Below, in pieces: positions 26,992 to 36,683 of a stretch of DNA of 64,000 nt. This DNA comes from Marinifilum fragile JCM 15579. Lineage in GTDB: Bacteria; Bacteroidota; Bacteroidia; Bacteroidales; Marinifilaceae. How positions within the stretch are numbered: position 1 is the first letter of the stretch; each line of letters begins with the position of its first letter. Under the pieces are notes generated by a model, which worked only from the letters and a program-made list of their open reading frames with translations, ran no database searches and was not told the origin of the DNA. The stretch spans positions 124,001-188,000 of the forward strand of contig NZ_BAZX01000003.1 in the NCBI RefSeq assembly GCF_001310955.1. Reading direction: 5' to 3'. The position numbers and the translations under genes were made by a program.

Positions 26992-28179
26992 ATGAACACC
27001 TTACTACAGACACATAATAGTTTGTTGAAAAACAAAAAGAGTAATATTCGTCGCCAATTGGCTGATCAAATTGATTGGTCGCAACGATTAATTGCTATAA
27101 AAGGTGCCCGAGGTGTAGGTAAAACAACCTTCCTGTTAGACTATGTTCGAGAAAATTGTGCGAACGATAAATCATGTCTTTATATAAACATGAACAATTT
27201 GTTCTTTACAGAAAGAGGACTGGTTTCGTTTGTAGATGAATTTTATAAAAAAGGTGGTAAGTTGTTACTTTTGGATCAGATTCATAAATATCCTGATTGG
27301 GCAAAAGACTTAAGAACTTGCTACGAGCAATGTGGTGATTTAAAAATTATATTTACGGCTTCTTCAATCTTAAGAGTAAAGACAAACGAAGAGCTTAAAG
27401 ATATTGTGAATGTGTACTACCTAAATGGATTATCATTCCGAGAATTTTTAAATCACGAAACTGGGAACAAATTTAAGAGCTATTCTTTAGAGGAGATTAT
27501 CGAAAATCATGAGGAGATTGTCGATGAAATTCTTGAGAAAGTAAGACCTCTGGCTTATTTTAATGATTATTTGCGTTACGGATATTATCCATGTTATCAG
27601 GAAGAGAAAAGTTTCATTGATAATTTGTTGAAAATTATCAACCTGATGTTGGAATTTGATATTACGTATTTGAACCAAATAGAATTAAAATATCTGCCAA
27701 AGCTAAAGAAACTACTTTATATCATTTCGAGTAATGTGCCATTTCAGCCTAACGTAAGCAAGTTGGCTAACGATGTGGAAACATCACGAGCTACTATTAT
27801 GAATTATTTGCGATATCTGAAAAATGCAAGATTAATTCGTTTGCTTAACTCGAAGGATAGCTATAAAGATTCATCTAAAAAGCCTAATAAGGTATATTTA
27901 CACAATACCAATTTACTGTATGCCATATCTCCTGAGAATATTGATCAGGACAATTTGCGTGAAACCTTTTTTTACAACCAGGTAGCACCAACAAGACTTT
28001 TTACAAGTACAGATATGGGACACTTTTTAGTGGATGACAAATACAATTTTAAGATTACAGGTAATACAAATATGTCTGAGTCTAATATTAGAACCGAAGA
28101 TTTATTTGAAGCTGCTGATATGATCGAACGCGGCGAAGGAAATAAAATTCCTTTGTGGTTGTTCGGTTTTTTATATTAG
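26992..28179 (+). CDS. AAA family ATPase with DUF4143-like C-terminal part
   Basis: The 395-residue protein has Walker A GARGVGKTT (about 38-46), a Walker B region LLLLDQIHKYPDWAKDLR (about 90), sensor-like IFTASSILRV (about 122) and a C-terminal winged-helix region (about 255-285, KLANDVETSRATIMNYLRYLKNARLI) with a nuclease-like DUF4143 tail. Relatives usually have D-E in Walker B; here it is D-Q, which should weaken ATP hydrolysis. The molecular role of this family is not settled; some act as archaeal-type ATPases tied to DNA or toxin-antitoxin-like functions. The upstream palindrome may be its regulatory site, and nifJ follows after 60 bases. Confidence 0.8.
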   Translation: MNTLLQTHNSLLKNKKSNIRRQLADQIDWSQRLIAIKGARGVGKTTFLLDYVRENCANDKSCLYINMNNLFFTERGLVSFVDEFYKKGGKLLLLDQIHKYPDWAKDLRTCYEQCGDLKIIFTASSILRVKTNEELKDIVNVYYLNGLSFREFLNHETGNKFKSYSLEEIIENHEEIVDEILEKVRPLAYFNDYLRYGYYPCYQEEKSFIDNLLKIINLMLEFDITYLNQIELKYLPKLKKLLYIISSNVPFQPNVSKLANDVETSRATIMNYLRYLKNARLIRLLNSKDSYKDSSKKPNKVYLHNTNLLYAISPENIDQDNLRETFFYNQVAPTRLFTSTDMGHFLVDDKYNFKITGNTNMSESNIRTEDLFEAADMIERGEGNKIPLWLFGFLY

Positions 28180-28239
28180 AGAATTAAATAACAGAAATAA
28201 ATTAAACTACCATTAATTAAAATTAATTGGAGGAGTAAA

Positions 28240-31200
28240 ATGGCAAGAGAAAAAAAATTCATTACCTGCGATGGTAATGCTGCTGCCGCTCACGTAGCAT
28301 ATATGTTTAGTGAGGTATCTTGTATTTACCCAATCACACCTTCTTCGCCTATGGCTGAGAATGTTGATGAGTGGGCTGCACAAGGTCGTAAAAACATTTT
28401 TGGCGAAACTGTTCGTCTAGTTGAAATGCAATCAGAAGCTGGTGCTGCAGGTGCAGTTCATGGTTCTTTGCAAGCTGGTGCATTAACAACTACTTATACT
28501 GCATCTCAGGGATTATTGTTGATGATTCCTAACATGTATAAGATCTCTGGAGAGTTATTACCATGTGTATTCCATGTAAGTGCTCGTGCATTGGCTGCTC
28601 AGGCACTTTCTATTTTTGGTGATCACTCAGATGTTTATTCTGCAAGACAAACTGGTTTTGCTATGTTGGCATCAGGATCTGTACAGGAAGTAATGGACCT
28701 TTCAGCAGTTGCTCACCTTACTGCAATTAAGTCTCGCGTTCCTTTTATCAACTTCTTCGATGGATTCCGTACTTCACACGAAATTCAAAAAGTTGAAGCT
28801 GTTGATGCAGACGATATGAAAGAATTGGTAGATATGGAAGCTCTTCAAGAATTCCGTAGCCGTGCTTTGAATCCAGAATCTCCAGTAACTAGAGGTACTG
28901 CTCAAAACCCAGATATCTACTTCCAGTCTCGCGAGGCTGCAAACCCATTCTACGAAAAAGTACCTGAAATCGTAGAAGGTTATATGAACGAAATTACCAA
29001 GTTAACTGGTAGAGAATACAAGCCATTCGTTTACTATGGTGCTGAAGATGCAGAAAACATCATCATCGCTATGGGATCTGTAACAGAAACTATCAAAGAG
29101 GTTATCGATTACAAGATTGCAAATGGTGAAAAAGTTGGTATGGTTGGTGTACACCTATATCGTCCATTCTCAGCTAAGCATTTCTTAAGTGTTGTTCCAG
29201 AATCTGTAAAGAGAATTTGTGTTCTTGACAGAACTAAGGAGCCAGGCGCTAATGGTGATCCAATGTATCTTGACGTAAGAGAAGTATTCTACGGAAAAGA
29301 AAATGCTCCTATTGTAGTTGGTGGTCGTTACGGATTAGGTTCTAAAGATGTTACTCCATCTCAAATTATTGCTGTTTACAAGAACTTAGCAATGAACGAA
29401 CCTAAAAACCAATTCACTTTAGGTATTGTTGATGATGTTACCTTCAAATCTCTTCCTTTGGAAGCTGAGTTGAAAGTAAACTCTGAAAAATTATACGAAG
29501 CTAAATTCTATGGATTAGGTTCTGATGGTACTGTAGGTGCTAACAAGAACTCAATCAAGATTATTGGTGGATCAACTGATAAGTATTGTCAAGCTTATTT
29601 TGCTTACGATTCTAAAAAATCAGGTGGTTTTACTGCTTCTCACCTTCGTTTCGGCGATGATCCAATCCGTTCTACTTACCTTGTGACTACTCCTGACTTT
29701 GTAGCATGTCACGTTCCTGCATACGTATACTTATACGATGTATTGAAAGGATTGAAAAAAGGTGGTTCATTCTTGTTGAACTCTATCTATGATGTTGAAG
29801 AGACTAAGAAGCACTTACCTGATCACATGAAGAAGTACATTGCTGAAAATGATATTAAATTCTATATCATCAATGGTACTAAATTAGGTGAAGAGTTAGG
29901 TCTTGGTACAAGAACCAACACCATTATGCAGGCTGCATTCTTCAAAATTACTGGTGTAATTCCATTCGAATTGGCAGTAGAAGAAATGAAGAAAGCAATT
30001 GTGAAGTCATATGGTAACAAAGGTGAAAAAGTTGTTAACATGAACTTCTCGGCTGTTGATGCTGGTGGTGAAAATGTAATTGAAGTTGAAGTTCCTGCTG
30101 AATGGAAAAACATCGAAGCAGAAGGATTCAAGACTGAATCAACAGGTCGTCCTGAGTTCGTAGCTAATGTTTGTGATCCTATGAACGCTCAAACTGGTGA
30201 TGATCTTCCAGTATCTGCATTTAAGGGTAGAGAAGATGGTACTTTCCCAGCTGGTACTACTAAATATGAAAAACGTGGTATCGCGGTTAGTGTTCCTGAA
30301 TGGAAAGAAGAAACTTGTATTCAGTGTAACCAGTGTGCTTACGTTTGTCCTCACGCTGCTATCCGTCCATTCTTGTTGACAGAAGAAGAAGTAGCTGCAG
30401 CTCCTGCAGGAACTGCTGTTAAGCCAGCTACAGGTAAAGATCTTAAAGGGTTAAGCTTCCGTATTCAGGTTGCTCCTCTAGATTGTACAGGTTGTGGTAA
30501 CTGTGTTGATGTTTGTCCAGCTCCTAAAGCTAAGGCTCTTGAAATGAAGCACCTTGAAACTCAGGATGCTGAGAAAGAGAGATGGCACTATATGGATGAA
30601 AAGGTAGGATACAAAGAACTTCTTCCTAAGAACAATGTGAAGAACTCACAGTTCGCTCAGCCATTATTCGAGTTCTCTGGAGCTTGTGCTGGTTGTGGTG
30701 AAACTCCATACATCAAATTAATCACTCAATTGTACGGTGAAAGAATGATTGTAGCTAATGCTACTGGTTGTTCTTCTATCTACGGTGGTTCTGCTCCATC
30801 TACTCCATATTGTAAGAACAATAAGAGCGGTAAAGGTCCAGCTTGGGCTAACTCTTTATTTGAAGACAACGCAGAGTATGGTTATGGTATGGCAGAGGGT
30901 GTTAACAAAATGCGTGCTCGTATTGCTCAACGCATGGAAGAGAACATGGATGCTGTTAACGATGCAACTAAAGCTGCATTTGCTGAATGGTTAGAAGGTA
31001 AAGACAATGCTGAAGCTTCAGAGCTTGCTTCTCCAAAAGTTGAAGCTGCTTTAGCTAATGAAAATCACGAAGTTGCTAAAGAAATCTTGAGCTTGAAGCA
31101 ATACCTAGTTAAGAAGTCTATCTGGATCTTCGGTGGTGACGGTTGGGCTTATGATATAGGTTTCGGTGGTCTTGACCATGTATTGGCTTCTGGTGAAGAT

Positions 31201-31794
31201 GTAAATGTATTGGTAATGGATACTGAGATTTACTCTAACACAGGTGGACAGGCTTCTAAATCAACTCCAGTTGGTGCTGTAGCTAAATTTGCTGCTGCTG
31301 GTAAGCGTATCAGAAAGAAAGACCTTGGTATGATTGCAATGTCTTACGGATATGTTTATGTAGCTCAGGTAGCAATGGGTGCAAACCAGGCTCAGTACTA
31401 CAAAGCATTGAAAGAAGCTGAAGCTTACCCAGGACCATCATTGATTATTGCATATTCTCCTTGTATTTCTCACGGATTGAAAGCATCTATGGGTAAATCA
31501 CAAGCTGAAGAGAAAAAAGCTGTTGAAGCTGGATACTGGCACTTGTATCGTAACAACCCAATGTTAGAAGCAGAAGGTAAAAACCCATTTGTTCTTGATT
31601 CAAAAGAACCTAAGTGGGAAAACTTCCAGGATTTCTTAATGGGTGAGGTACGTTATACTTCTCTACAGAAATCATTCCCAGAAGAAGCTAAGGAATTATT
31701 CGTAGCTGCTGAAGAGAATGCGAAGTGGAGATATAAAGCTTACAAGCGTCAAGCTTCATTAGATTATTCTGAAGAAGAAAAAGAACTTGCATAA
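28240..31794 (+). CDS. nifJ: Pyruvate:ferredoxin (flavodoxin) oxidoreductase
   Basis: The 1,184-residue single-chain enzyme oxidises pyruvate and CoA to acetyl-CoA and CO2 and reduces ferredoxin. Domains: N-terminal POR domain with YPITPSSPMAE; a transketolase-C-like domain; the gamma domain (about 420-600); two 4Fe-4S ferredoxin motifs, CIQCNQCAYVCPHA (about 692) and CTGCGNCVDVCP (about 748); and the thiamine-pyrophosphate domain with GDGWAYDIGFGG (about 966) and NTGGQASKSTPVGA. The ribosome site GGAGGAG is 8 bases before the ATG, strong for this phylum, and codon use is that of a highly expressed gene. A terminator follows. It is oxygen-sensitive in most organisms, which suggests anaerobic metabolism. 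Confidence 0.98.
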   Translation: MAREKKFITCDGNAAAAHVAYMFSEVSCIYPITPSSPMAENVDEWAAQGRKNIFGETVRLVEMQSEAGAAGAVHGSLQAGALTTTYTASQGLLLMIPNMYKISGELLPCVFHVSARALAAQALSIFGDHSDVYSARQTGFAMLASGSVQEVMDLSAVAHLTAIKSRVPFINFFDGFRTSHEIQKVEAVDADDMKELVDMEALQEFRSRALNPESPVTRGTAQNPDIYFQSREAANPFYEKVPEIVEGYMNEITKLTGREYKPFVYYGAEDAENIIIAMGSVTETIKEVIDYKIANGEKVGMVGVHLYRPFSAKHFLSVVPESVKRICVLDRTKEPGANGDPMYLDVREVFYGKENAPIVVGGRYGLGSKDVTPSQIIAVYKNLAMNEPKNQFTLGIVDDVTFKSLPLEAELKVNSEKLYEAKFYGLGSDGTVGANKNSIKIIGGSTDKYCQAYFAYDSKKSGGFTASHLRFGDDPIRSTYLVTTPDFVACHVPAYVYLYDVLKGLKKGGSFLLNSIYDVEETKKHLPDHMKKYIAENDIKFYIINGTKLGEELGLGTRTNTIMQAAFFKITGVIPFELAVEEMKKAIVKSYGNKGEKVVNMNFSAVDAGGENVIEVEVPAEWKNIEAEGFKTESTGRPEFVANVCDPMNAQTGDDLPVSAFKGREDGTFPAGTTKYEKRGIAVSVPEWKEETCIQCNQCAYVCPHAAIRPFLLTEEEVAAAPAGTAVKPATGKDLKGLSFRIQVAPLDCTGCGNCVDVCPAPKAKALEMKHLETQDAEKERWHYMDEKVGYKELLPKNNVKNSQFAQPLFEFSGACAGCGETPYIKLITQLYGERMIVANATGCSSIYGGSAPSTPYCKNNKSGKGPAWANSLFEDNAEYGYGMAEGVNKMRARIAQRMEENMDAVNDATKAAFAEWLEGKDNAEASELASPKVEAALANENHEVAKEILSLKQYLVKKSIWIFGGDGWAYDIGFGGLDHVLASGEDVNVLVMDTEIYSNTGGQASKSTPVGAVAKFAAAGKRIRKKDLGMIAMSYGYVYVAQVAMGANQAQYYKALKEAEAYPGPSLIIAYSPCISHGLKASMGKSQAEEKKAVEAGYWHLYRNNPMLEAEGKNPFVLDSKEPKWENFQDFLMGEVRYTSLQKSFPEEAKELFVAAEENAKWRYKAYKRQASLDYSEEEKELA

Positions 31795-31818
31795 GTTTTT
31801 GATCTAATAATATCATGA

Positions 31819-31847
31819 GGGGCTCTTTATTAAGAGCCCCTTTTTTT
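31819..31847 (+). terminator. Terminator of nifJ
   Basis: Arms GGGGCTCTT (31819-31827) and AAGAGCCCC (31832-31840) followed by TTTTTTT. Confidence 0.92.
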
Positions 31848-32031
31848 GAATTATTGCTAATATGACAGCTTAGTAAAGTTTAGCATCCTAACTGTTTTGT
31901 ATAAAATGGGAGAGTAATATCTAAAAATACCGTACCCAAGATGGATGATTGTGTCTAATTGATGATTTGAGAACTAAAAGTATACGATAATTGTTATGAA
32001 TTTATAGATCCTAAAGCATAGCTCCGGATCG

Positions 32032-32076
32032 GAAAGGCAGAATTGTAAGTTGGTGGATCTTACTATTCTGCCTTTC
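32032..32076. promoter_or_regulatory. Long hairpin in the nifJ downstream spacer
   Basis: Eighteen-base arms (32032-32049, 32059-32076) pair with a single mismatch around a 9-base loop (core AAAGGCAGAAT). It is followed by TCAG and eight A residues on the plus strand, so it is not a normal terminator. The rest of the 31848-32232 spacer shows nothing else. It may be an element of the leader of the next gene or a small structured RNA. Confidence 0.5.
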
Positions 32077-32232
32077 TCAGAAAAAAAATATAAGACTTGC
32101 ATGTCTTGTATTTAAAGGATTTTATGTAATTTATTGTGATATTCAGATGGTTGAAAATGAAAATAGAGTTGAAATTATCAAGTTCATTTCTTAAATTTAT
32201 TAGTACCCAATAAATTTTTAATCCAAAATCAT

Positions 32233-33246
32233 ATGGCAAATTTAAATGTTGAATTCATGGGATTAAATTTAAAAAATCCCATTATAGTAGGGGCTTGTAC
32301 CCTATCAGCTACCGTTGAGGGAGCTAAAGATCTTGAAGAAGCAGGTGCTGCAGCAATTGTTTATAAATCTCTATTTGAAGAGCAAATCATTATGGAACGA
32401 GCTCAGCTTTCTGATGAATTGGACGAATATGCACATCGAAATGCCGAAATGACTTCACTATTTCCTGCGTTAGAACATGCAGGACCTAAAGCTCACTTGC
32501 TTAAACTTAAGGAGGTAAAGGAAAATGTCAATATTCCTGTAATTGCCAGTTTAAATTGCTTGTACGATGTTACTTGGTTTGAGTATGCTAAAGAGTTAGA
32601 AGATGTGGGAGTGGATGCCTTAGAGCTAAACTTTTATCAAATGCCATTTGATGGTACAAAAACTGCAGAGCAAATGGAAGAGGAAAAAGTTAAAATTGTA
32701 AAGACTCTAAAAGAAAGACTTTCTATTCCATTTTCAATTAAATTGTGTCCATACTACACCAATATTTTGAATTTTGTCCAAAGGCTAGATGAGGCAGGTG
32801 CTTCGGCTTTCATTTTATTCAATCGTCTTTTCCAGCCAGAAATAGATATTGAAACGGAAGCTCATGTTACCAATTTTAATTTGAGCAATCCAGGAGATTT
32901 TAAACTTGGCTTAAGATATATTGGTCTTACTCATGGAAAAGTTAAAGGAGATTTGTGTGGAGCTAATGGAATTTATGGAGCTGCTGATGTGCTGCAAATG
33001 ATTCTAAGCGGAGCCAACGCAGTTCAAATGGTTAGCTCTTTATACAAAAACACACCAATGATTATTGAAAAAGTACTGTTTGAAATTAAAGAGTGGATGG
33101 ATCAAAAAGGATACAAGTCTGTTGATGAATTTAGAGGCAAATTGTCAGATAAAGAATTAAAAGCATCGGATGTTTATTATAGAGCTCAATATCTTGATTT
33201 CCTTTTGCATCCTGAAGAAGTTATTAATAAAAATCTGATGAGATAA
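32233..33246 (+). CDS. Dihydroorotate dehydrogenase-like FMN protein
   Basis: The 337-residue TIM-barrel protein resembles class 1 dihydroorotate dehydrogenases: FMGLNLKNPIIVGACTLS at the N-terminus, PVIASLNC, DALELNFYQMP, SIKLCPYYTN and an FMN phosphate site near SGANAVQMVSSLYKN. Bacteroidota commonly carry such a paralogue beside nifJ, separate from the true PyrD. Its substrate is not established, and an electron-transfer or pyrimidine/amino-acid redox role would be a guess. It lacks a signal peptide and has its own terminator. Confidence 0.85.
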   Translation: MANLNVEFMGLNLKNPIIVGACTLSATVEGAKDLEEAGAAAIVYKSLFEEQIIMERAQLSDELDEYAHRNAEMTSLFPALEHAGPKAHLLKLKEVKENVNIPVIASLNCLYDVTWFEYAKELEDVGVDALELNFYQMPFDGTKTAEQMEEEKVKIVKTLKERLSIPFSIKLCPYYTNILNFVQRLDEAGASAFILFNRLFQPEIDIETEAHVTNFNLSNPGDFKLGLRYIGLTHGKVKGDLCGANGIYGAADVLQMILSGANAVQMVSSLYKNTPMIIEKVLFEIKEWMDQKGYKSVDEFRGKLSDKELKASDVYYRAQYLDFLLHPEEVINKNLMR

Positions 33247-33264
33247 AATACTAATATTATAAAC

Positions 33265-33294
33265 ATAAAAGCCTGTCTGAGAACAGGCTTTTAT
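33265..33294 (+). terminator. Terminator of the dihydroorotate dehydrogenase-like gene
   Basis: Arms ATAAAAGCCTGT (33265-33276) and ACAGGCTTTTAT (33283-33294) pair perfectly, with T residues inside the 3' arm. Confidence 0.8.
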
Positions 33295-33432
33295 TGTGAA
33301 ATATATGTATTAAAAAAAGATGTTTAATTTTTCGCAAACGTTTGAAAAAGAAAAGTGTACGTACTCTAAAAAAATCTATACAAAAGCAACTTAAATGAGG
33401 GAATTATATTTTTAAAATTAAAAAAAGAAAAC

Positions 33433-33440
33433 TACTTTTG
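33433..33440 (+). promoter_or_regulatory. Promoter -7 box of ppdK
   Basis: TACTTTTG matches TAnnTTTG; a TTTT sits 19 bases upstream at the -33 position. The predicted leader is about 135 bases, long for this phylum. The rest of the 33295-33580 spacer shows no gene. Confidence 0.5.
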
Positions 33441-33580
33441 TGTGCGTGTTTTTGTGTGACAAAAATCATGCTTAATCCCTTTAAATTTATTGTTTTAAAT
33501 AAATAGAAGCTAATAATATAATTGTTGTTAAGGATCCTGTTGTTTGGGACTTTAACGTTTAAAACTAAAAAGCGATAATT

Positions 33581-36295
33581 ATGAGTACTAAGTACGTTTA
33601 TACTTTTGGTGACGGTAAGGCCGAAGGTAAAGCAGACATGAAAAATCTGCTTGGAGGAAAAGGTGCTAACCTTGCAGAAATGAACCTAATCGGTGTTCCT
33701 GTGCCAGCAGGTTTCACTATCACTACTGAAGTTTGTACTGAATACAACAAGCAAGGAAAAGAAGCTGTTGTAGAAATGATTAAAGGTCAAGTTGAAGCTG
33801 CTGTTGCTGAAACTGAAAAAGCAATGAACGCTAAGTTTGACTCTAAAGGTGAAGCTTTCCCATTGTTGTTATCTGTTCGTTCAGGTGCTCGTGTATCTAT
33901 GCCAGGTATGATGAACACTGTATTGAACTTGGGTATGAACGACGAAACAGTGAAGTTGATTGCTGAGAAATCAGGTAACGAACACTTCGCTTACGATTCA
34001 TATCGTCGTTTCATCCAAATGTATGGTGATGTAGTAATGGGCGTTGAAGCTGAAGCTGGTGAGCACTGTCCTTTCGAGCAAGTTCTTGACAAAGTTAAAG
34101 AAGCTAACGGTTACGCTGCTGATAACGAAATGTCAGTAGAAGATCTTAAAGGTGTTGTAGAAGAATTTAAAGCAGTTGTTAGAGCTAAAGCTGGAAAAGA
34201 TTTCCCAACTAATCCATGGGATCAGCTTTGGGGTGCTGTTTGCGCTGTATTTGATTCATGGAACACTGAACGTGCTATCCTTTACCGTCGTATGGAGAAT
34301 ATTCCAGAGGAGTGGGGTACTGCAGTAAACGTTCAGGCTATGGTATATGGTAACATGGGTGAAACTTCTGCTACAGGTGTATGTTTCTCTCGTGATGCTG
34401 CAACAGGTGAAGACTTGTTCAACGGTGAGTACTTGATCAACGCACAAGGTGAAGACGTTGTTGCTGGTGTTCGTACTCCACAAGAAATTACTTTGATCGG
34501 TTCTCAAAGATGGGCTGAGCGTAACGGTACTTCTGAAGAAGATCGTAAAGCTAACTTCCCTTCATTGGAAGAAGCTATGCCAGAGATCTACAAAGAATTA
34601 GATGCTGTTCAGCAAAAACTTGAAGATCACTATAAAGATATGCAGGATATGGAGTTCACCATTCAGGATGGTAAACTTTGGATGTTGCAAACTCGTAACG
34701 GTAAGCGTACTGCTGCTGCTATGGTTAAGATTGCTGTTGATATGATGGAGCAAGGTTACTTCGATGCGAAGACTGCTTTATTACGTCAGGAGCCAAACAA
34801 ATTGGATGAGCTTCTTCACCCAGTATTTGATACTGCTGCTCTTGCTGCTGCAAAAGAACTTTCTAAAGGTCTTCCTGCATCTCCAGGTGCTGCTACAGGT
34901 CAGATCGTATTCTCAGCTGAGGATGCTGAAACTTGGGCTGCTGATGGTAAGAAAGTAATCCTTGTTCGTCGTGAGACTTCTCCAGAAGACTTGAAAGGTA
35001 TGAACGCTGCTGTTGGTATCTTGACTGAGCGTGGTGGTATGACTTCTCATGCAGCTGTAGTAGCTCGTGGTATGGGTAAATGTTGTATCTCTTCAGCTGC
35101 AGGATTAGTAGTTTCTGGTAAAACAATGACTATTAATGGTGTTGCTTACAACGAAGGTGATTTCATCTCATTGAACGGTTCTACTGGTGTTGTTTACGAA
35201 GGAGAAGTTGCTACAATCAACCCTTCTTTGGATGGTGATTTCGGTAAGATCATGGATCTTGCAGAAGCTAACACTCGTATGTATGTTAGAACTAACGCTG
35301 ATACTCCAGCTGATGCTGAAACTGCTCGTAACTTCGGTGCTAAAGGTATTGGTCTTTGTCGTACTGAGCACATGTTCTTCGAAGGAGATCGTATCTGGAA
35401 GATGCGTGAAATGATTCTTGCTGAAGATCTTGAAGGTCGTAAAGAAGCATTGGCTAAATTATTACCTATCCAGCGTGAAGACTTCTACGGAATTTTGAAA
35501 GCTATGGACGGATTCGGTGTAACTATTCGTTTACTAGATCCACCATTGCACGAGTTTACTCCAAACGATGAAGCTTCTCAGAAAGAAATGGCTGAAAAAC
35601 TTGGTGTTGACGTGAAGGTTGTTACTGAAAAAGTAGAGTCTCTACACGAATTCAACCCAATGTTGGGTCACAGAGGTTGTCGTCTAGGTAACACTTACCC
35701 AGAGATTACTGAAATGCAGGCTCGCGCTATCATCGAAGCTGCTTGTGACTTGAAGAAAGAAGGATTCGATCCAAAACCAGAAATCATGGTTCCATTGATC
35801 GGTACTGTTAAAGAGTTGAAGATGCAGGAAGAAATCATCCGTTCAACTGCTGATGTAGTATTCGAAGAAAAAGGAATTAAAGTTGATTACATGGTAGGTA
35901 CTATGATCGAGATTCCTCGTGCTGCTTTAACTGCTGACGAAGTTGCTGAAGTTGCTGAATTCTTCTCATTCGGTACTAATGACTTAACTCAGATGACTTT
36001 CGGATACTCTCGTGATGATGCTGGTAAATTCTTACCTATCTACATTGAGAAAGGTATCTTGAAGCAAGATCCATTCCAGGCTCTTGATCAAACTGGTGTT
36101 GGTCAGTTGGTTGAAATGGGTGCACAAAAAGGTCGTGCAACTCGTTCTGATCTTAAATTAGGTATCTGTGGTGAGCACGGTGGTGAGCCATCATCAGTTG
36201 AGTTCTGTCATAGAACTGGATTGGATTACGTTTCATGTTCTCCTTTCCGTGTGCCAATCGCACGCCTATCTGCTGCTCAAGCAAACTTGAAGTAA
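33581..36295 (+). CDS. ppdK: Pyruvate, phosphate dikinase
   Basis: The 904-residue enzyme interconverts pyruvate, ATP and phosphate with phosphoenolpyruvate, AMP and pyrophosphate, so it links the pyruvate node to gluconeogenesis or to PPi-dependent glycolysis. It shows the ATP-grasp start (LLGGKGANLAEMNLIGVPVPAGFTI), the phospho-histidine swivel motif TERGGMTSHAAVVARGMG (His about 490), and the PEP-binding TIM barrel with TEHMFFE, MVGTMIEIPRAAL, FFSFGTNDLTQMTFGYSRDD and CGEHGGEP with its catalytic Cys. Codon use matches nifJ and suggests high expression. Confidence 0.97.
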   Translation: MSTKYVYTFGDGKAEGKADMKNLLGGKGANLAEMNLIGVPVPAGFTITTEVCTEYNKQGKEAVVEMIKGQVEAAVAETEKAMNAKFDSKGEAFPLLLSVRSGARVSMPGMMNTVLNLGMNDETVKLIAEKSGNEHFAYDSYRRFIQMYGDVVMGVEAEAGEHCPFEQVLDKVKEANGYAADNEMSVEDLKGVVEEFKAVVRAKAGKDFPTNPWDQLWGAVCAVFDSWNTERAILYRRMENIPEEWGTAVNVQAMVYGNMGETSATGVCFSRDAATGEDLFNGEYLINAQGEDVVAGVRTPQEITLIGSQRWAERNGTSEEDRKANFPSLEEAMPEIYKELDAVQQKLEDHYKDMQDMEFTIQDGKLWMLQTRNGKRTAAAMVKIAVDMMEQGYFDAKTALLRQEPNKLDELLHPVFDTAALAAAKELSKGLPASPGAATGQIVFSAEDAETWAADGKKVILVRRETSPEDLKGMNAAVGILTERGGMTSHAAVVARGMGKCCISSAAGLVVSGKTMTINGVAYNEGDFISLNGSTGVVYEGEVATINPSLDGDFGKIMDLAEANTRMYVRTNADTPADAETARNFGAKGIGLCRTEHMFFEGDRIWKMREMILAEDLEGRKEALAKLLPIQREDFYGILKAMDGFGVTIRLLDPPLHEFTPNDEASQKEMAEKLGVDVKVVTEKVESLHEFNPMLGHRGCRLGNTYPEITEMQARAIIEAACDLKKEGFDPKPEIMVPLIGTVKELKMQEEIIRSTADVVFEEKGIKVDYMVGTMIEIPRAALTADEVAEVAEFFSFGTNDLTQMTFGYSRDDAGKFLPIYIEKGILKQDPFQALDQTGVGQLVEMGAQKGRATRSDLKLGICGEHGGEPSSVEFCHRTGLDYVSCSPFRVPIARLSAAQANLK

Positions 36296-36321
36296 TCCGA
36301 TAGAAATATCGATTCAATATA

Positions 36322-36353
36322 GAAGGCTACCTCAATTGGGGTAGCCTTTTTTG
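36322..36353 (+). terminator. Terminator of ppdK
   Basis: Arms AGGCTACC (36324-36331) and GGTAGCCT (36340-36347) followed by TTTTTTG. Confidence 0.9.
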
Positions 36354-36378
36354 TTTCTATGCTTTTATTGAGTTGAAG

Positions 36379-36480
36379 AGTACCAGTACTCAACACCTAA
36401 GAGTACATGCACTCAATGTCTCAAAGTGCATGCAGTTGTTGTCTCAAAGTATATGCAGTTGTCGTCTCAAAGTTTTGGTG
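36379..36480 (+). repeat. Tandem array of four and a half 23-bp units
   Basis: The triplet AGT recurs at 36379, 36402, 36425, 36448 and 36471, exactly every 23 bases. Units 2-4 share AGT..ATGCA and end TCTCAA; unit 1 is more diverged and the fifth stops after AGTTTTGG. The middle of each unit varies and often contains a small palindrome (GTACCAGTAC, TGCATGCA). The array begins 26 bases beyond the ppdK terminator. Aligned to the array at 1191-1305 in the same register, the units share about 13 of 23 positions. No reading frame or spacer pattern is present. Confidence 0.75.
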
Positions 36481-36683
36481 AATGTACTTTACAGTGTTTA
36501 AATGGAAGTTTGCCAGTCTAGGTGGCAAAAATGAAATAATCCAATATTAAATCGATTAAAGAATAGAAAATAATCTGGTAATGAACCTAATTTCCAAATT
36601 AAAAATCACTAATACATATGATTTAGAATAGAGTAGTTTTTTCTTTCTTTGTAGCCATAAAAATTTATTAAAGGATTTAGAAT

